From Helopsaltes ochotensis (Eukaryota; Chordata; Aves; Passeriformes; Locustellidae): a stretch of DNA of 64,000 nucleotides. This document shows positions 53,001-64,000 of the stretch, in pieces (within the stretch, counting starts at the first letter, position 1; the number at the start of each line of letters is the position of its first letter). The translations under genes and the position numbers were made by a program. The stretch covers positions 124,001 to 188,000 of the forward strand of contig VXBM01001294.1 in the NCBI GenBank assembly GCA_013400155.1. The letters run 5' to 3'. The notes beneath the pieces are model-generated. The model was not told the DNA's origin and did not search any database. It saw only the letters and a list, made by a program, of their open reading frames with translations.

Positions 53001-56000
53001 TTAATGGAATATTACTACAACCCTCCATTTATAGCATACTGAATCACATTGTATTGAATCTTACCGTTGCATTGCTACAATCAATTAAAATAGGCAGCTA
53101 TATTTTGTTTTAAAAACAATAAAATATTTTTAATTATAAGCAAGCTTTTCCATCAAGCCTTTTCAAGTGATAAACTGTAACCAGAAAGGCTGGATTTAGA
53201 TGCAGAGGAATGTAAGCCTTGTCTTCTCTAAAATTTTCATTAACTTCATGACATTTTAAATGTTTTTTCTGTGAAATATTTAACATAGAAGTGCATAATT
53301 GCATCGTGCTGGAGACTGGATTTATCTTTTCTACTTTGAGATGACCATGAATTTTACTCAAGCAGTTTTTTTCTGCATTACATATGCAGAAACACATAAC
53401 AGTGAAAAATCTATGTCCTCTCAAATGTGTATAAGTATCTGATAAATAGGCTTATATGTAAGCAGGGGTAGGAATGTACCAAGAAAGCGTTAATCCAGTA
53501 CAAACATTTCAAGGTGATACATCTGTGTCTACCGAAATCAGAACCGCTACTCTGCAGTGATTCTTACAACAAAAAGAGCTAAATTACAGCAATTTGAGAT
53601 CCACTGTTCAATCTGCTGGTTACATCTTCACTTCCATAATGTTATTAAGAGTGGTTTTGCAGCCTCCTTTTTTCTTCTGAGTTGTTAAAGAAAATGCTTA
53701 ATTTTCAATTCTTTTGAAACTCCACAGCCTTTAGTGGGTTTTTACACACTTCCTGGGTTTTTCTCCCTCTCATTCCCCTAGCTGACAAAAGCCTCTCTCT
53801 GGTGACACTTCGTCCTGAACACTGCAAAGATCCCTTGCTTTCAGATCAGTTTCACCAAAACCCCTGCACCTCGTCACTAGGTTTGCCCCACTGCTGTCAA
53901 CCACAAACGAGATTCTGGGGCTTAAAACAACTTTAATCCCACCCCAAACTGTGCGTAGGAAATGCGAGGGTCTGCAAGGGCAGTTGCTCTGCTGGTTGCC
54001 TCCAGATTTCACGTGTGCAGAAGCTTCAGGAAAGCAGAGTGGTAGGAAACTCATGTAAGAAAGCTGCTGGGGCAGCAAGTGTACTTGCTTGCCTCTGAAC
54101 TGAGAGGTAGAGGCCACAATCATGACTGAGTCACGTCTTGTTAATGACTAGTTTATGTTGCAAACCATTTAAAATGCAAAGTGTCTTTCACTTTTGTATA
54201 TAAAGAAATGCTTTCATTAACAGAGTTTTCAGGGTTCCTCCTGTTCATGGGGTAGCCTCCAGCCTCACTTTTAAAGAAACAAGTTAATCATTAAACAAGA
54301 AAGAGATACATTGGGAAGCAAAACAAAACACTGACTGCAGCCTGTAAGTTTGCTGCATGGTGCAGGCTGCTGTCCTGATTTCCATCTCCACCTGCCCCTC
54401 CATCATTTCTTTTGGAATGGTAAACGAAATATTGTTTTAGTGTTTGAATGATGCCCAGTCCTCAGGCTTGTGCAATGCCTGGTGAGCTGAAAAAAGAAAA
54501 CAATAAGATTTTGTAGCAAGAATGTTCTGTGCCATGTCCAACAATGAATTTATTGGAAAGGCAATTTTTCCTCCGTGACTAGAAATGACTGCTTTTCCAC
54601 TAACAGTGGTGCACCTCTTATCAATATCCTTCCCATTCAAGAACACTGTAATTCTGATCTAGCCAATTTTTATCCCAAGGGGAAACAAAAGCCTTTAAAA
54701 ATTCCTGTCTGGTTCCCTATCACAAAGCAGACAAGCCTGCAATTGTAACATGTTCTCTATCAGAGTCCCTCAGAAGGAAAGGTGACATTTCATTCATTCA
54801 GCATCTGCTTTCTCTCCATGAATTAATTTAAAGAGCATGTTGCGCCTGGGTTTCCAGTGGCTGCGCCAGGCTTTGGTCATTGTGAAATCTACTTTGCCAC
54901 TACTGCTGTAAGAATGTTGGCCTCACATACCAGCAGTGGGCCACAGTGATGCACACAATGAGAAAAACCCTGCTGAGTTCAGCATGCGATGCCTTGACTT
55001 GCTTGCTTACTTCCTCGCTTGTTATCCAGTTTTCAAATGGTCTTGGGTTATTCAAAAGGTTTTCTTTCATTGGGAGCTCTATGGCATGAGGTCATCATGT
55101 TCATCTTAAGAGCTTGCTGAATTGTTTGGGTACTAAAATACCAACTTAATCTGGTGCAACAGAAAAATATGGAAAATGCTGAAGGTGTTCAGTGTAAAAT
55201 ATGAATACATTCATTTAAGTTGGAGCAGTTAAGCACATAAATCAACCTGGTCTTGATGTTTTATAAACACCTATAGCCAATGTTTATAGGTTGAAAAAGA
55301 TGAAGCTTATCTCAACCTGGAAGCCTATTTTGGAGGTTCATCCTCTGGGTCAGGGCTCTGCTTTGAAAGCAGGGCCCATGTGTGTGAACTAAAAGTAGCA
55401 GGCACTCCTGCAAGCACGCTGCCATGCTCTGCCCCCACCTGCCATATGGCAGGCAGCGCCTGCTTGCACTGAGCAGCAGGCTGTGAGTGGGAGGCAGCTT
55501 TAGGCTGCTTGGCCAGTGCATGCTGCTCCTTCAATTGTTCTTCATCCTCACCAAATGAATGGCAGTGGGCCAGATGGAAGAGTGGTTTGGGACAGAGCTG
55601 GCTCCTTGACCTGGGAGGACCACTTGGAGTACTACATTTATTTCTGTTTGAAGGATCTGTCATATATATAATTAGGACTACATGAATTTGATAGTGAAAA
55701 TTAACCTAAACATAGCCTGACATCATTTATTGAGTGTCACTTTGATCTACAGAGAAAAAGTTGGCACAGATCTGTTCTACTGGCTTAGTTCCTAAAAAAG
55801 AGATATGATGATCCTAATATGACCATCTTCTAAATAGGACTTCATGAAGTAGCTGATATTCTCATGTTTGAAGGCTGTTTGATATTCATATTGATTATTT
55901 ATCAATTTGTAAACAATAAATACCCTTGCTTAAAAAGAAATCAACTAAATATTCCCAAATATTTAGTTTTTCTTTTAATTTTTTAAAAATGTATACCTCA

Positions 56001-59000
56001 TTAATATAAACAGCTGTTCTTGTTGAAGATTATGCATACTCACTAACTTTAGACTTAATGTAGGAGTTTAGCTCTCCATACAGTCTGTGGATATAGGTAA
56101 ATGTCTTGAGAGTCTAATTCAAGTCACTTAATTTAAGGCCTAACTGCATACTTTCTAAATGCCACTCCATTAGGAACTTGCAGACTCTGGTTTTGAATAA
56201 AGAACTCAACATTTGATCTGTTAATCAAGAAAATGCAAAAAACGTCCTTGAAAATGGAAGCTTCCAGTGGTAAGACCTTCAATACAGAAAACAAGGTATG
56301 TAAGAGAATGAGTAGGATCTGCATCTTTTATCACCCTAACAGTACAGTAGGTTACAACAGAAGTAACTAATTAATTACTTTACAGAAAAAAAATAGTTTA
56401 ACAAAGGAGGAAAACAAACTCAGGAAGCATGCAAAGTAAGCTCCCATGTTTTCTTGGAAGTGACTGAGAGGAAGAGACAGGAATCAAGTAAGTCCAATAT
56501 TGTGTCTCAGAGCTACTGCTGCCATATTTTCAGACTTCAAAAGTCTAATATAAATCTAAATTTTGAAAGTTTTACAGGAAACCTATTTGTAGAACACAAA
56601 CACTCATCTATAACATTTTATCTTCATAAATGTTATTCACATTTTTCAGGAAGTTTTATGCACACTACACAGTTGTCTTTGAGGCAGGTGAAAAAGCAGG
56701 AAAACTGGTCAAGGCTGAGACTGAATTTATGTACCAACAGGACTCAGCCAATCCATTTTGACTGCCACAGTTAACTTATTGGGCTTGTTTTATATGAAGA
56801 CTCGTCCCCATTGCTTCTGACTAACCCTTTCCACTGTAGTGGCTCTGCAGCACATTATCTTTCCGAGTGTGAATTAGGATGTCTCACTGCATTGTGGATA
56901 AGCCACAGTGAGCATTAATGCCACCACGGGCTGAAGATGACAACAAATGGTAACTGGCATGCTGACACCAAGATAGGTAGCATTGTGGAATAAACACACT
57001 AACTATTCTCTAGTCATTCAACTGGGAAAGCAAACAAGCATGTAACCAAATTTTACAGAAGAAAAGACCACTGCCAGCAACAAAGCTTCTGTCCCTCAGA
57101 AAGATCCTCTTGGATTTTTTCTGGCAATAAAGGCTTGAGTTGCTTCAAATGAAATCCAGGCTCTCTAGATGACTGTGTGACTGCATTTGGGCTATTGTCT
57201 TCATGCTGACAGGTCAATGCACTCTACTTTGAAATATTTCAGGGCACCTGACACTAAAAATCTTGTTCTATCAGTATTTTGTCTATATGAGGGCAAGGGT
57301 GTTTGATGATCATCAGCTAGAATCATAAGAGGAATCATTCCAAAAAAACCCCATTCTATGTTGAAATTTGGCTGGGTGCAATTGCAACTCTCACTGCCAT
57401 GTCACCGTATAAACCAGCTATTCAGAGAGCAACATTAACCAGAATATTCTGATTAAGTTAGTGCATAACCCCAATGTAAAAGGGAGGCAAATGTAAAGGA
57501 AAAAGAAACATACAGAAAAGTCAGGTGGCTGACTGAAGGACACAGTAAGTCAGTAATAGAGCCAAGAATATGCTACTCATACTCCAGGCTGTAGTACATA
57601 CACCTAATACCAAATCTGTTTCACCTAGCACACATATTGTAAGCCAAAAATTCTTCACTAATTACTAGTGCTTTAGCCTGATGCAATGAGAAAGAGCTGA
57701 ACTATTAAATCTCATTTTCTACAAATGCTTTGTGACCTAATAAAATGTTCAGACCACAACAATTATTCTCCAAGTAATAGGGCTAAATTTTAGTAAGTTC
57801 TCAGTGCCACTGTTCATGACTGAAATGATTATGTCTATTCCTTTTCTTAGCCCACAGGCTGAGCTTAATAAAGAATTTTGTGTACCAATGCATTAATAAA
57901 TCTGAAGCTATTACACCATCTCTGAAGTAGAGTCTTCAGGGCCCTTTTTTTCCCCTCAAAGAAAAAAAGTAGTGGGAGCCACCAGGGGCATTAGTAGAGA
58001 TAGAAAATTATGAAGATGAAAAGCATGACGGGAAAATCTCACAAAAACACTGGTGCCAGTTGTCATTAGGTTGCACCAACAGAAATCTGTACTAGGACCA
58101 CTTCAAAAACTTTGGTATGGAACACTAAGAATTTAATGCCTGTACTGTACTGAGATGATGTGAGAGCCCACAGCAAGTTTCATGAGATAGCAGTCATTTT
58201 AGCAACACTTAAAAACTAAGACATTAAAAATACACATTGCTTCTGTCTACTTTTGATATGATGACATTTATAAAAAAAGAAAACATAATTAGCAGGTTAT
58301 TTTTATTTGCTGATCAATTTTAAACTTGAGCTTTCTGGTACAGTTTGATTTAATATTTTAACTACAGAAAGAATGACAACCTCTTTTCTTCCACCCTCCT
58401 CCAGCCTCCCCCCAAATATATATCCAATCAAAAAATACCCAATCAATTTAGTTCAGCCTCTTGATGTGTGTATCAAAGCTACTACATGTCCATCTCTGCT
58501 AAGGAGACAGAGCTGTCAGGAGACTATGCATGAGAGCTTAAGTCTAGGTGCGTCCAAATAGCAAAATAAACCTACCGCAAGTGACAATCCAGAACAGTCA
58601 TGAGACAAAACATAGACAAGGAGGACATAGGAGGAAGAAATAAAAATTAAAACATCCACACACAAACATTAGCAAAAAACATGGAGAAATGACCTTTTTA
58701 ACAGTTGTACATTCATTAACAATTTTGCCTTCCCTAGAAGGAATCTAATTCTCCCAGTAGCCCATGGTAGAGCTGTATACTCAACTTTGAAAAGTAAGTC
58801 TTGCTTGCAATGGAAATGCGTCTCAAGACTGAAAACCTAACCTTATTTTCAACTCATCTCCCATTCTACCTCAGCTACATTTTTTGATAATCTTCATATA
58901 AAGACAGTTTCTCTTTTGAAGTTGTGTTTAGGGAATTGGATATTTTGAGGCAAAAATATTCCAAAAGGACAAAAAAATTGATTACCCTTTCTGTAATATC

Positions 59001-62000
59001 TAGCTATCATGTATGACTTTTCAGCTGAGTGTGTCTCTGTGTCAAAAAGGATCTTCAACTATGCCAAGTTACATGGCTCTATAATGATTTGGCATGGATG
59101 GGTATTATTAAAAGTAGTTCAGAAGTTCTCATCAACAAAAAAATCCAGACTAAGTTAAAAATTATATTTCTAGGAGTTGTTGCTTTCAATTTACCAAATG
59201 GCACTCTCTTTCAACTTCATGTGCCTAGGGAACTAGGATCCTGCAAGATGCCACAGGACTAGCAACTGCTATTATACACTCTTAGCTGAAGGCAGGAGTA
59301 ATTAGCACTTGCAGGTTCAAGCTGAACAAGGACTGAAGTAGATTTTTCAGTTTTTGACAACATTAGTACTGTATGTTGCCCTTTATAATGGCATTAGATT
59401 TACATCTTACTCTTCAATTAGTTTTTTTAACAATTTGCTTCTTTAAAGAGCTAAAAGGCATTCTTATTATTCCCCTTTCTGTTTTATGCCAGGGCCTCTA
59501 AAGTGCTTCAATTCTCCTAACTGAAGTATGCTACATTTAGCATTGCCTTGAGTTCAGCTATGTATATTAAACCTGCACTGGTAAGTCAAGATGAACTGTT
59601 AAAACAAAAAACATGTCATACATAAAAAAAATGTCAGCCAAAATGTTGCATTAGGAATCAAGTTGGCAAAAGTTACTGAATGCCAAGGACTTAAAATCTG
59701 TACACTGTCAGACTACTAGAAATGAATTTAAGGTGCTAATTCAAGAACCTTTTAGTCTGGGTTTGAAATCCCAGACAGTGAGGAGAGGTGGCTGGAGAGC
59801 TGGGGATCTCTACTTATCAAAGGTCTGAAATTTACATCAACTTTGAATCTGCCCTCCTTAGGTTTAACTGTGCAAAACAAAACATTCTAGTTAAATCCCA
59901 AAATATCCAGGCAAATGTAGCCAAATAACTATACCAAGTATTTTGAATGGAATCATCTTAAAATACCTATCTGTGCAACATTTAAAAGTCTGATCTCTTT
60001 TTGTAGACAAAAGATGCATGATTTAGCTTTTTATCAAATTTTCCCACCAAAAAGATACAGACAGAACTCAATATTAATAAAATAATGTAATTTTGCATTT
60101 CAAATACTTATTTTCCAAGAATCCATGGTCATTTATCCAGGTCCTAATGAATATAATTAAAAACACTTAATAATACATTGTAAATACAACAAAGGCCTTA
60201 CATGATATGGAACAAATTCCACATAAATATCAATCAACAAATTGCACATTAGTTTTCCTTTGACAAAGTATTAGGTTTGTTATCATTAGCAGGACATAAC
60301 AAAATTCTCAAGAAATTTTTCCATCAGCATAATCAAAGCAGTTCTTCCAAATTATTCTGGGTTCAATTGGAGGTGCTAGCTAACAGTAGCCTAGGGTAAC
60401 CCAACGACCGATCAGATTTTTCATACATGGATGAGGAAGTATCTCACAATTTCTTAGTATTAGAACAAAGTCTATAAATCAAAAACAGGGATGAATGCTA
60501 AATCAAAGTGCTTTAAGGGAAGGATTTTGTTTCACATTCATCCTATGGAGAAAAAACCCAGCATAGTATCTTCTTTAAGGGAGAATGCAAAATTTCTGCA
60601 CTGATGTTTTTTGAGCTCAGTCTCACTAATCCTTCTGACCTTGGAATACATCCATCTACATTAACGATTTTGTGTACTGAAGATATTTTTTTCAGGTCTG
60701 AATTTGTCTTGTGTTTGTGTCACACACTCCAGTACACCAGCATGGCACATGAAGCAGGAGAAACCATGGCTGAAACTGTGCACCAGCGCAGTATGCAAAG
60801 TACTCCACTTGCAATGGGGATGTAAGGGTCTCCAACATTTGCTCTTTGTCCTCTTGTCTCTGAAACTGAAACTGGAAATAGCTTGGATAGCTCTACACTT
60901 ATCCATTATTTTCCTCCCCTTACCTGAGCTCCTTTCCTACTCCTCTCACATGACCTATTGCAGCTGGTCATCAGATTCGTAAGGCTTCCTCACCCCTTCT
61001 CCCAATTTTACTATTCCCCTACTACATCCTACATGCCTGGAAAAGCAGGCTAATCTGTTCCAGGACCCTTAAGACTGGCTGATGAGCCACACTGGTGGCT
61101 GTTCCATCATTGAGCAGTGGCATTTCACCACTTTTTCTGGACTGGTCCATGTGCGTCTTTAGCTACCGTACGTTAAGATTCTCTCCTTGGATCTTGTCCG
61201 TGACCAGCTGGCCCTCGTTGTCAGGTTCCCAACTTTGACTTCTATTTCTGATCAACCTGCCTTCAGCTCAGCATTCTTCTATGCTAGATCCCAACCTCTG
61301 GAATCATTTCCTTATTCCTGAACATGCTTTTATCATCTCTTTTTGACTGGGTAATCACTCCTGTACAGCTCTAGCACGACTTCCCCAGGAGTCTTGGGAA
61401 CACAGACTTGACTATGCATTATCTTTAAAGTTATTTGCTCCTACTTACAAGGCTTTGCAAAGCAATTCTCTAAATTTCTGCAGTCCTTCCTTTTTGAAAA
61501 ATCTAGTCCTTTGTCTTCTTAGCTTAGGAAATCTCTGAGCTTTGAGGAAAAATAGATACTTCGTGTTTATTTCCTCATTCTGCTGTTTATTCCCAACAGT
61601 TTGCTCCAGGAAGGGCATTACTAAAATCCCGTGAACAAAAAGCTTTGTTTTCTCTCAGGAAGGTATTAGTCGAGTCTGTGCCCCTTAGTATTAAGCACTG
61701 CAACTTCTGCTTCTCTTCCACCAAGCAAATCTGAAGGACAAGCTTTTCTGCCCTTATAAAAATGATGCTGCTCTCAAAGGGCATTATATTAATATTCTTC
61801 TCCAAGTTACTCAGTTGCCTTACAGCTCCAAGTATAGCCTGTTATCTTTTATCTTCTCCTCTCTGGCACAAAATGAATTCTCGAAACATCACTGTGCTGA
61901 ATATCCCAGTGGTTTTCCTTTTTCATTATTTACCCTTGCTTCTGACTCTCATTTTTGCCTCTATACTATTGTTTCCTTCTCAGCTGAACTTTTGTGTAAA

Positions 62001-62406
62001 AAGAAATTTAGAGTTCACAACTACTTTTCTTTATAATGTAATCTCAGAAATACTGTTAGTAAGATATCCAAGCACTGTACTAGGTCTAGAAAAAAGTATG
62101 GTGAAAACTGCACACAGTTGCTCCATTTTTGAAGCAAGCAGGATACCCGTGATAAACTCACCCCTGAAGGATGAGTCATTATATTCCTGCTCATGTTTTT
62201 TTAGCAGAGCAGGGAAATTGGCTGGCTGCTTCATCAGTGATGCCACACCCAGGTTCATCCCTTGTGATACCACTGAGAAGATGCTGTCAATCAGTCCACT
62301 CTTCACAGAGCTGCTACTGAGACAACAAGCACAGCTTTTTCTAGACACATCAAACAGAAACCTTCAAATGCAACCCAGAAGTTCAAGAAACGGAGAGGTA
62401 CTTTAC
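50046..62406 (-). other. SYT1: SYT1 intron, about 12.4 kb, between anchor exon and linker exon
   Basis: This intron has donor gtaaag and acceptor ttctttctag on the minus strand. It is mostly AT-rich unique-looking sequence. A moderately GC-richer stretch at about 53760-54130 and another at about 55320-55620 hold no recognisable gene. The stretch 60940-61500 is pyrimidine-rich on the plus strand and has the texture of an old, unassignable repeat. I see no RNA gene and no intact mobile element. The longest open frames, including one of 222 codons on the plus strand at 61762-62430, match nothing I know. Confidence 0.85.
55353..55377. repeat. 25-bp near-palindrome
   Basis: GGGCTCTGCTTT and AAAGCAGGGCCC face each other around a single G, with 11 of 12 positions complementary. 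It sits in a GC-richer part of the 12-kb intron. Confidence 0.75.
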
Positions 62407-62591
62407 CTGGTCTTTCATGCTTTTCCCTAAATCTTTAACATCTTTCATGTTAATAGCATTCTTCCCTCCCTTCTCCTTTCCCTTCTTCTTGTTCTTCTTT
62501 TTGAACAAGCATTTCTTACAGAGACAAAAGCAGCAGGTGAGGATTAATAGGACTGCAACTATGGCTATGGCTATTAAGGCCCAAGGTGGCA
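62407..62591 (-). CDS. SYT1: SYT1 coding exon: transmembrane anchor, Cys cluster and polybasic linker
   Basis: This exon encodes the single membrane span that anchors synaptotagmin-1 in the synaptic-vesicle membrane, plus the start of its cytoplasmic linker. It begins with the last two bases of a split Leu codon, followed by PPWALIAIAIVAVLLILTCC, then the cysteine-rich FCLCKKC (known palmitoylation sites in the family) and the polybasic FKKKNKKKGKEKGGKN. It ends at MKDQ. The acceptor is a pyrimidine-rich tract ending ctcttccag; the donor is CAG|gtaaag. The 185 bases enter after codon position 1 and leave at phase 0. It corresponds to human residues 56-117. Val-to-Ile and Ile-to-Leu changes in the span are conservative. 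A Ser (AGC) stands where mammals have Thr in GKTMKDQ. The upstream open frame beyond 62591 is intron read-through, not coding. Identity is certain to family and very likely to SYT1 rather than SYT2. Confidence 0.97.
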
Positions 62592-64000
62592 CTGGAAGAG
62601 AAAAAGACACACACACAAAAAGAAGGTGGTAAATTGTTAGTAGGGTTAAATATAGAAACAAGCACATTTCCCTCACAGCTAAGCCTTTTTCAATGAAAAT
62701 ACCTTGCAGAAATACCTGAGATCCTTATTAAAATATCCGGTCATCATTTATATATTTCTCCCAACTGAGCATTTGCCCATACAATGCCAATTTAACACAT
62801 CTATCTATATACAAGCCTGGTGACACATATCAAACTCGCTTGCAGCTATTTTGATTCATCAACCATCTGAAAACAGTATATTCAAAATATTTACACTGTG
62901 CAATCTGTAAAATACTCAGCACATTTATGCAATTACTTGTTTCTTTCTTTAATCATCTCCCCAACCCACCTGGCATTGTGGCTGAATCGGGTGGAACTGA
63001 CTGGAAATTTCCCTTTTCCGGAATGGTATCTGATCCAAGCAGTCAGTTCTAATGAGCAGCCCTTTTTCTCTGCCCATTGCTGCACTTGACAGATTTGCAG
63101 ATTCCTAGCAATAGCTGCAGGTCAAGGTCACCAGTGAAGACTGACCAAGGACAAAGGGCTGTCCAATCCACAGGCATTTGCCCTATTTGGCATCGTGCCC
63201 TTAACACTAGCAAACTTTCAGCACACAGCTATATTCTCACCTACACTCTCCTATAAACAAAAGATTGTGTTACATTTTTTCATTAAGTTCAGGATGCAGG
63301 ACATGGCTGAAGCATGAATAAATAAGAGAGAACACTTACTGGCATAAAATGTGCTTGCTAAAGATCAGGATTTTTGGAAAAAAGCAATTAAGATGACACT
63401 TAAACATAAGTACTCCAGAAAGCAATTATCTTCACACAAATCAGCTTTAATGACCACTGATTCCCACATTTAGGCAGAACACCTGAGAAAATTTTCAATC
63501 TTGTAAACTGTCATTTTCTAAAAATTTTGAAATGCACTCCATTGGTCTGCAAGATACTCAGTGCATTACCTAAAGGTCTCTAATATGATACAGAGCTACA
63601 GAGCAAAGCCAAAAAGCGAATCAAATTTGACATGTTGACGTCAGTGAATCACAAAAGGGAATGGACAGTATAAATAGAGAAAATTAATTGCCTAAGGAGC
63701 TAGGAGGAGTGCAAAGCATAGTCATTGGAACTTCCACTACAAGTTACCAGTTCAGGAAGATGACAGAGCATCTACACCTTCCTTACTCTATATTTAATGA
63801 ACACCTTTTCTAACTTTTATTAAAATGACCCCAATGACAGATAAAAATGCAGGAGAATAGTTAAACAATAATTTCTGTAATATTTTTGTGCCTCCAATTG
63901 TTCTTAAATGCAACTGCTATAAAAGAAAATCTGTACCATACGTAGAACAAATGAGAACTGATTACTAAACAAATGAATATAAGAGACAAATGGTGAACAG
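62592..64000 (-). other. SYT1: SYT1 intron, partial, upstream of the membrane-anchor exon
   Basis: This is the 3' end of the intron before the membrane-anchor exon; its start is outside the window. It shows no coding exon and no clear transposon. The final 40 bases before the acceptor are pyrimidine-rich on the minus strand and contain a GT repeat. A consensus CRE and a TATA-like box on the plus strand lie at 63636-63676 and are listed separately. Confidence 0.8.
63636..63676 (+). promoter_or_regulatory. Consensus CRE followed by TATA-like box
   Basis: A full palindromic TGACGTCA at 63636-63643 is followed 25 bases later by TATAAATA at 63669-63676, the usual order and rough spacing of a small plus-strand promoter. 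It is antisense to SYT1. No substantial open frame follows before the window ends. A CRE palindrome alone could also act as an enhancer for SYT1. Confidence 0.3.

Noticed and set aside
53770..54123. 117-codon minus-strand open frame
   Set aside because: No recognisable domain or gene structure.
62592..62676. Open frame extending upstream of the membrane-anchor exon with its own Met
   Set aside because: The junction at 62591 has a good AG acceptor and the split Leu codon matches SYT1; the extension is intronic read-through.
1..64000. tRNA, rRNA and CRISPR features
   Set aside because: No tRNA A/B-box pair, rRNA core sequence or regularly spaced repeat array was seen on either strand.

Overview
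This is eukaryotic, vertebrate nuclear DNA, most likely from a bird. It is AT-rich, non-coding over about 98.8% of its length, and carries very few transposons. One of those few ends in the 8-bp repeats typical of chicken-repeat-1 (CR1) LINEs. No bacterial operon, plasmid, phage or CRISPR features are present.

The only gene I can support is an internal part of SYT1 (synaptotagmin-1) on the minus strand. Five coding exons run right to left: 62591-62407 (membrane anchor and juxtamembrane region), 50045-49923 (acidic linker and start of C2A), 46715-46548 (C2A loop 1), 43281-43114 (C2A loop 3) and 23962-23845 (start of C2B). All five have AG/GT junctions and compatible phases. Together they give 762 coding bases, about residues 56-310 in human numbering. 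The first coding exon should lie beyond base 64000. The last C2B exons and the 3' UTR should lie before base 1, because I found no sign of them in the 23.8 kb left of the last exon.

The introns are about 12.4, 3.2, 3.3 and 19.2 kb, flanked by partial introns of at least 1.4 and 23.8 kb. They hold a young-looking CR1 3' end (370-485), two older CR1/L3-like fossils (about 25343-25530 and 38405-38455), a probable solo retroviral LTR (about 32130-32561), a CpG-rich patch 0.5 kb past the C2B exon (23077-23350), a near-perfect 28-bp inverted repeat (41754-41818) and some short tandem repeats.

The protein parts fit together as a synaptic-vesicle calcium sensor: a membrane anchor with a palmitoylatable cysteine cluster and polybasic stretch, an acidic linker, and a C2A domain with all its calcium-binding aspartates. 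C2B is only begun. I did not find a new multi-gene system. The most unusual items are the inverted repeat, the CpG patch, and a consensus CRE followed by a TATA box on the strand opposite SYT1.
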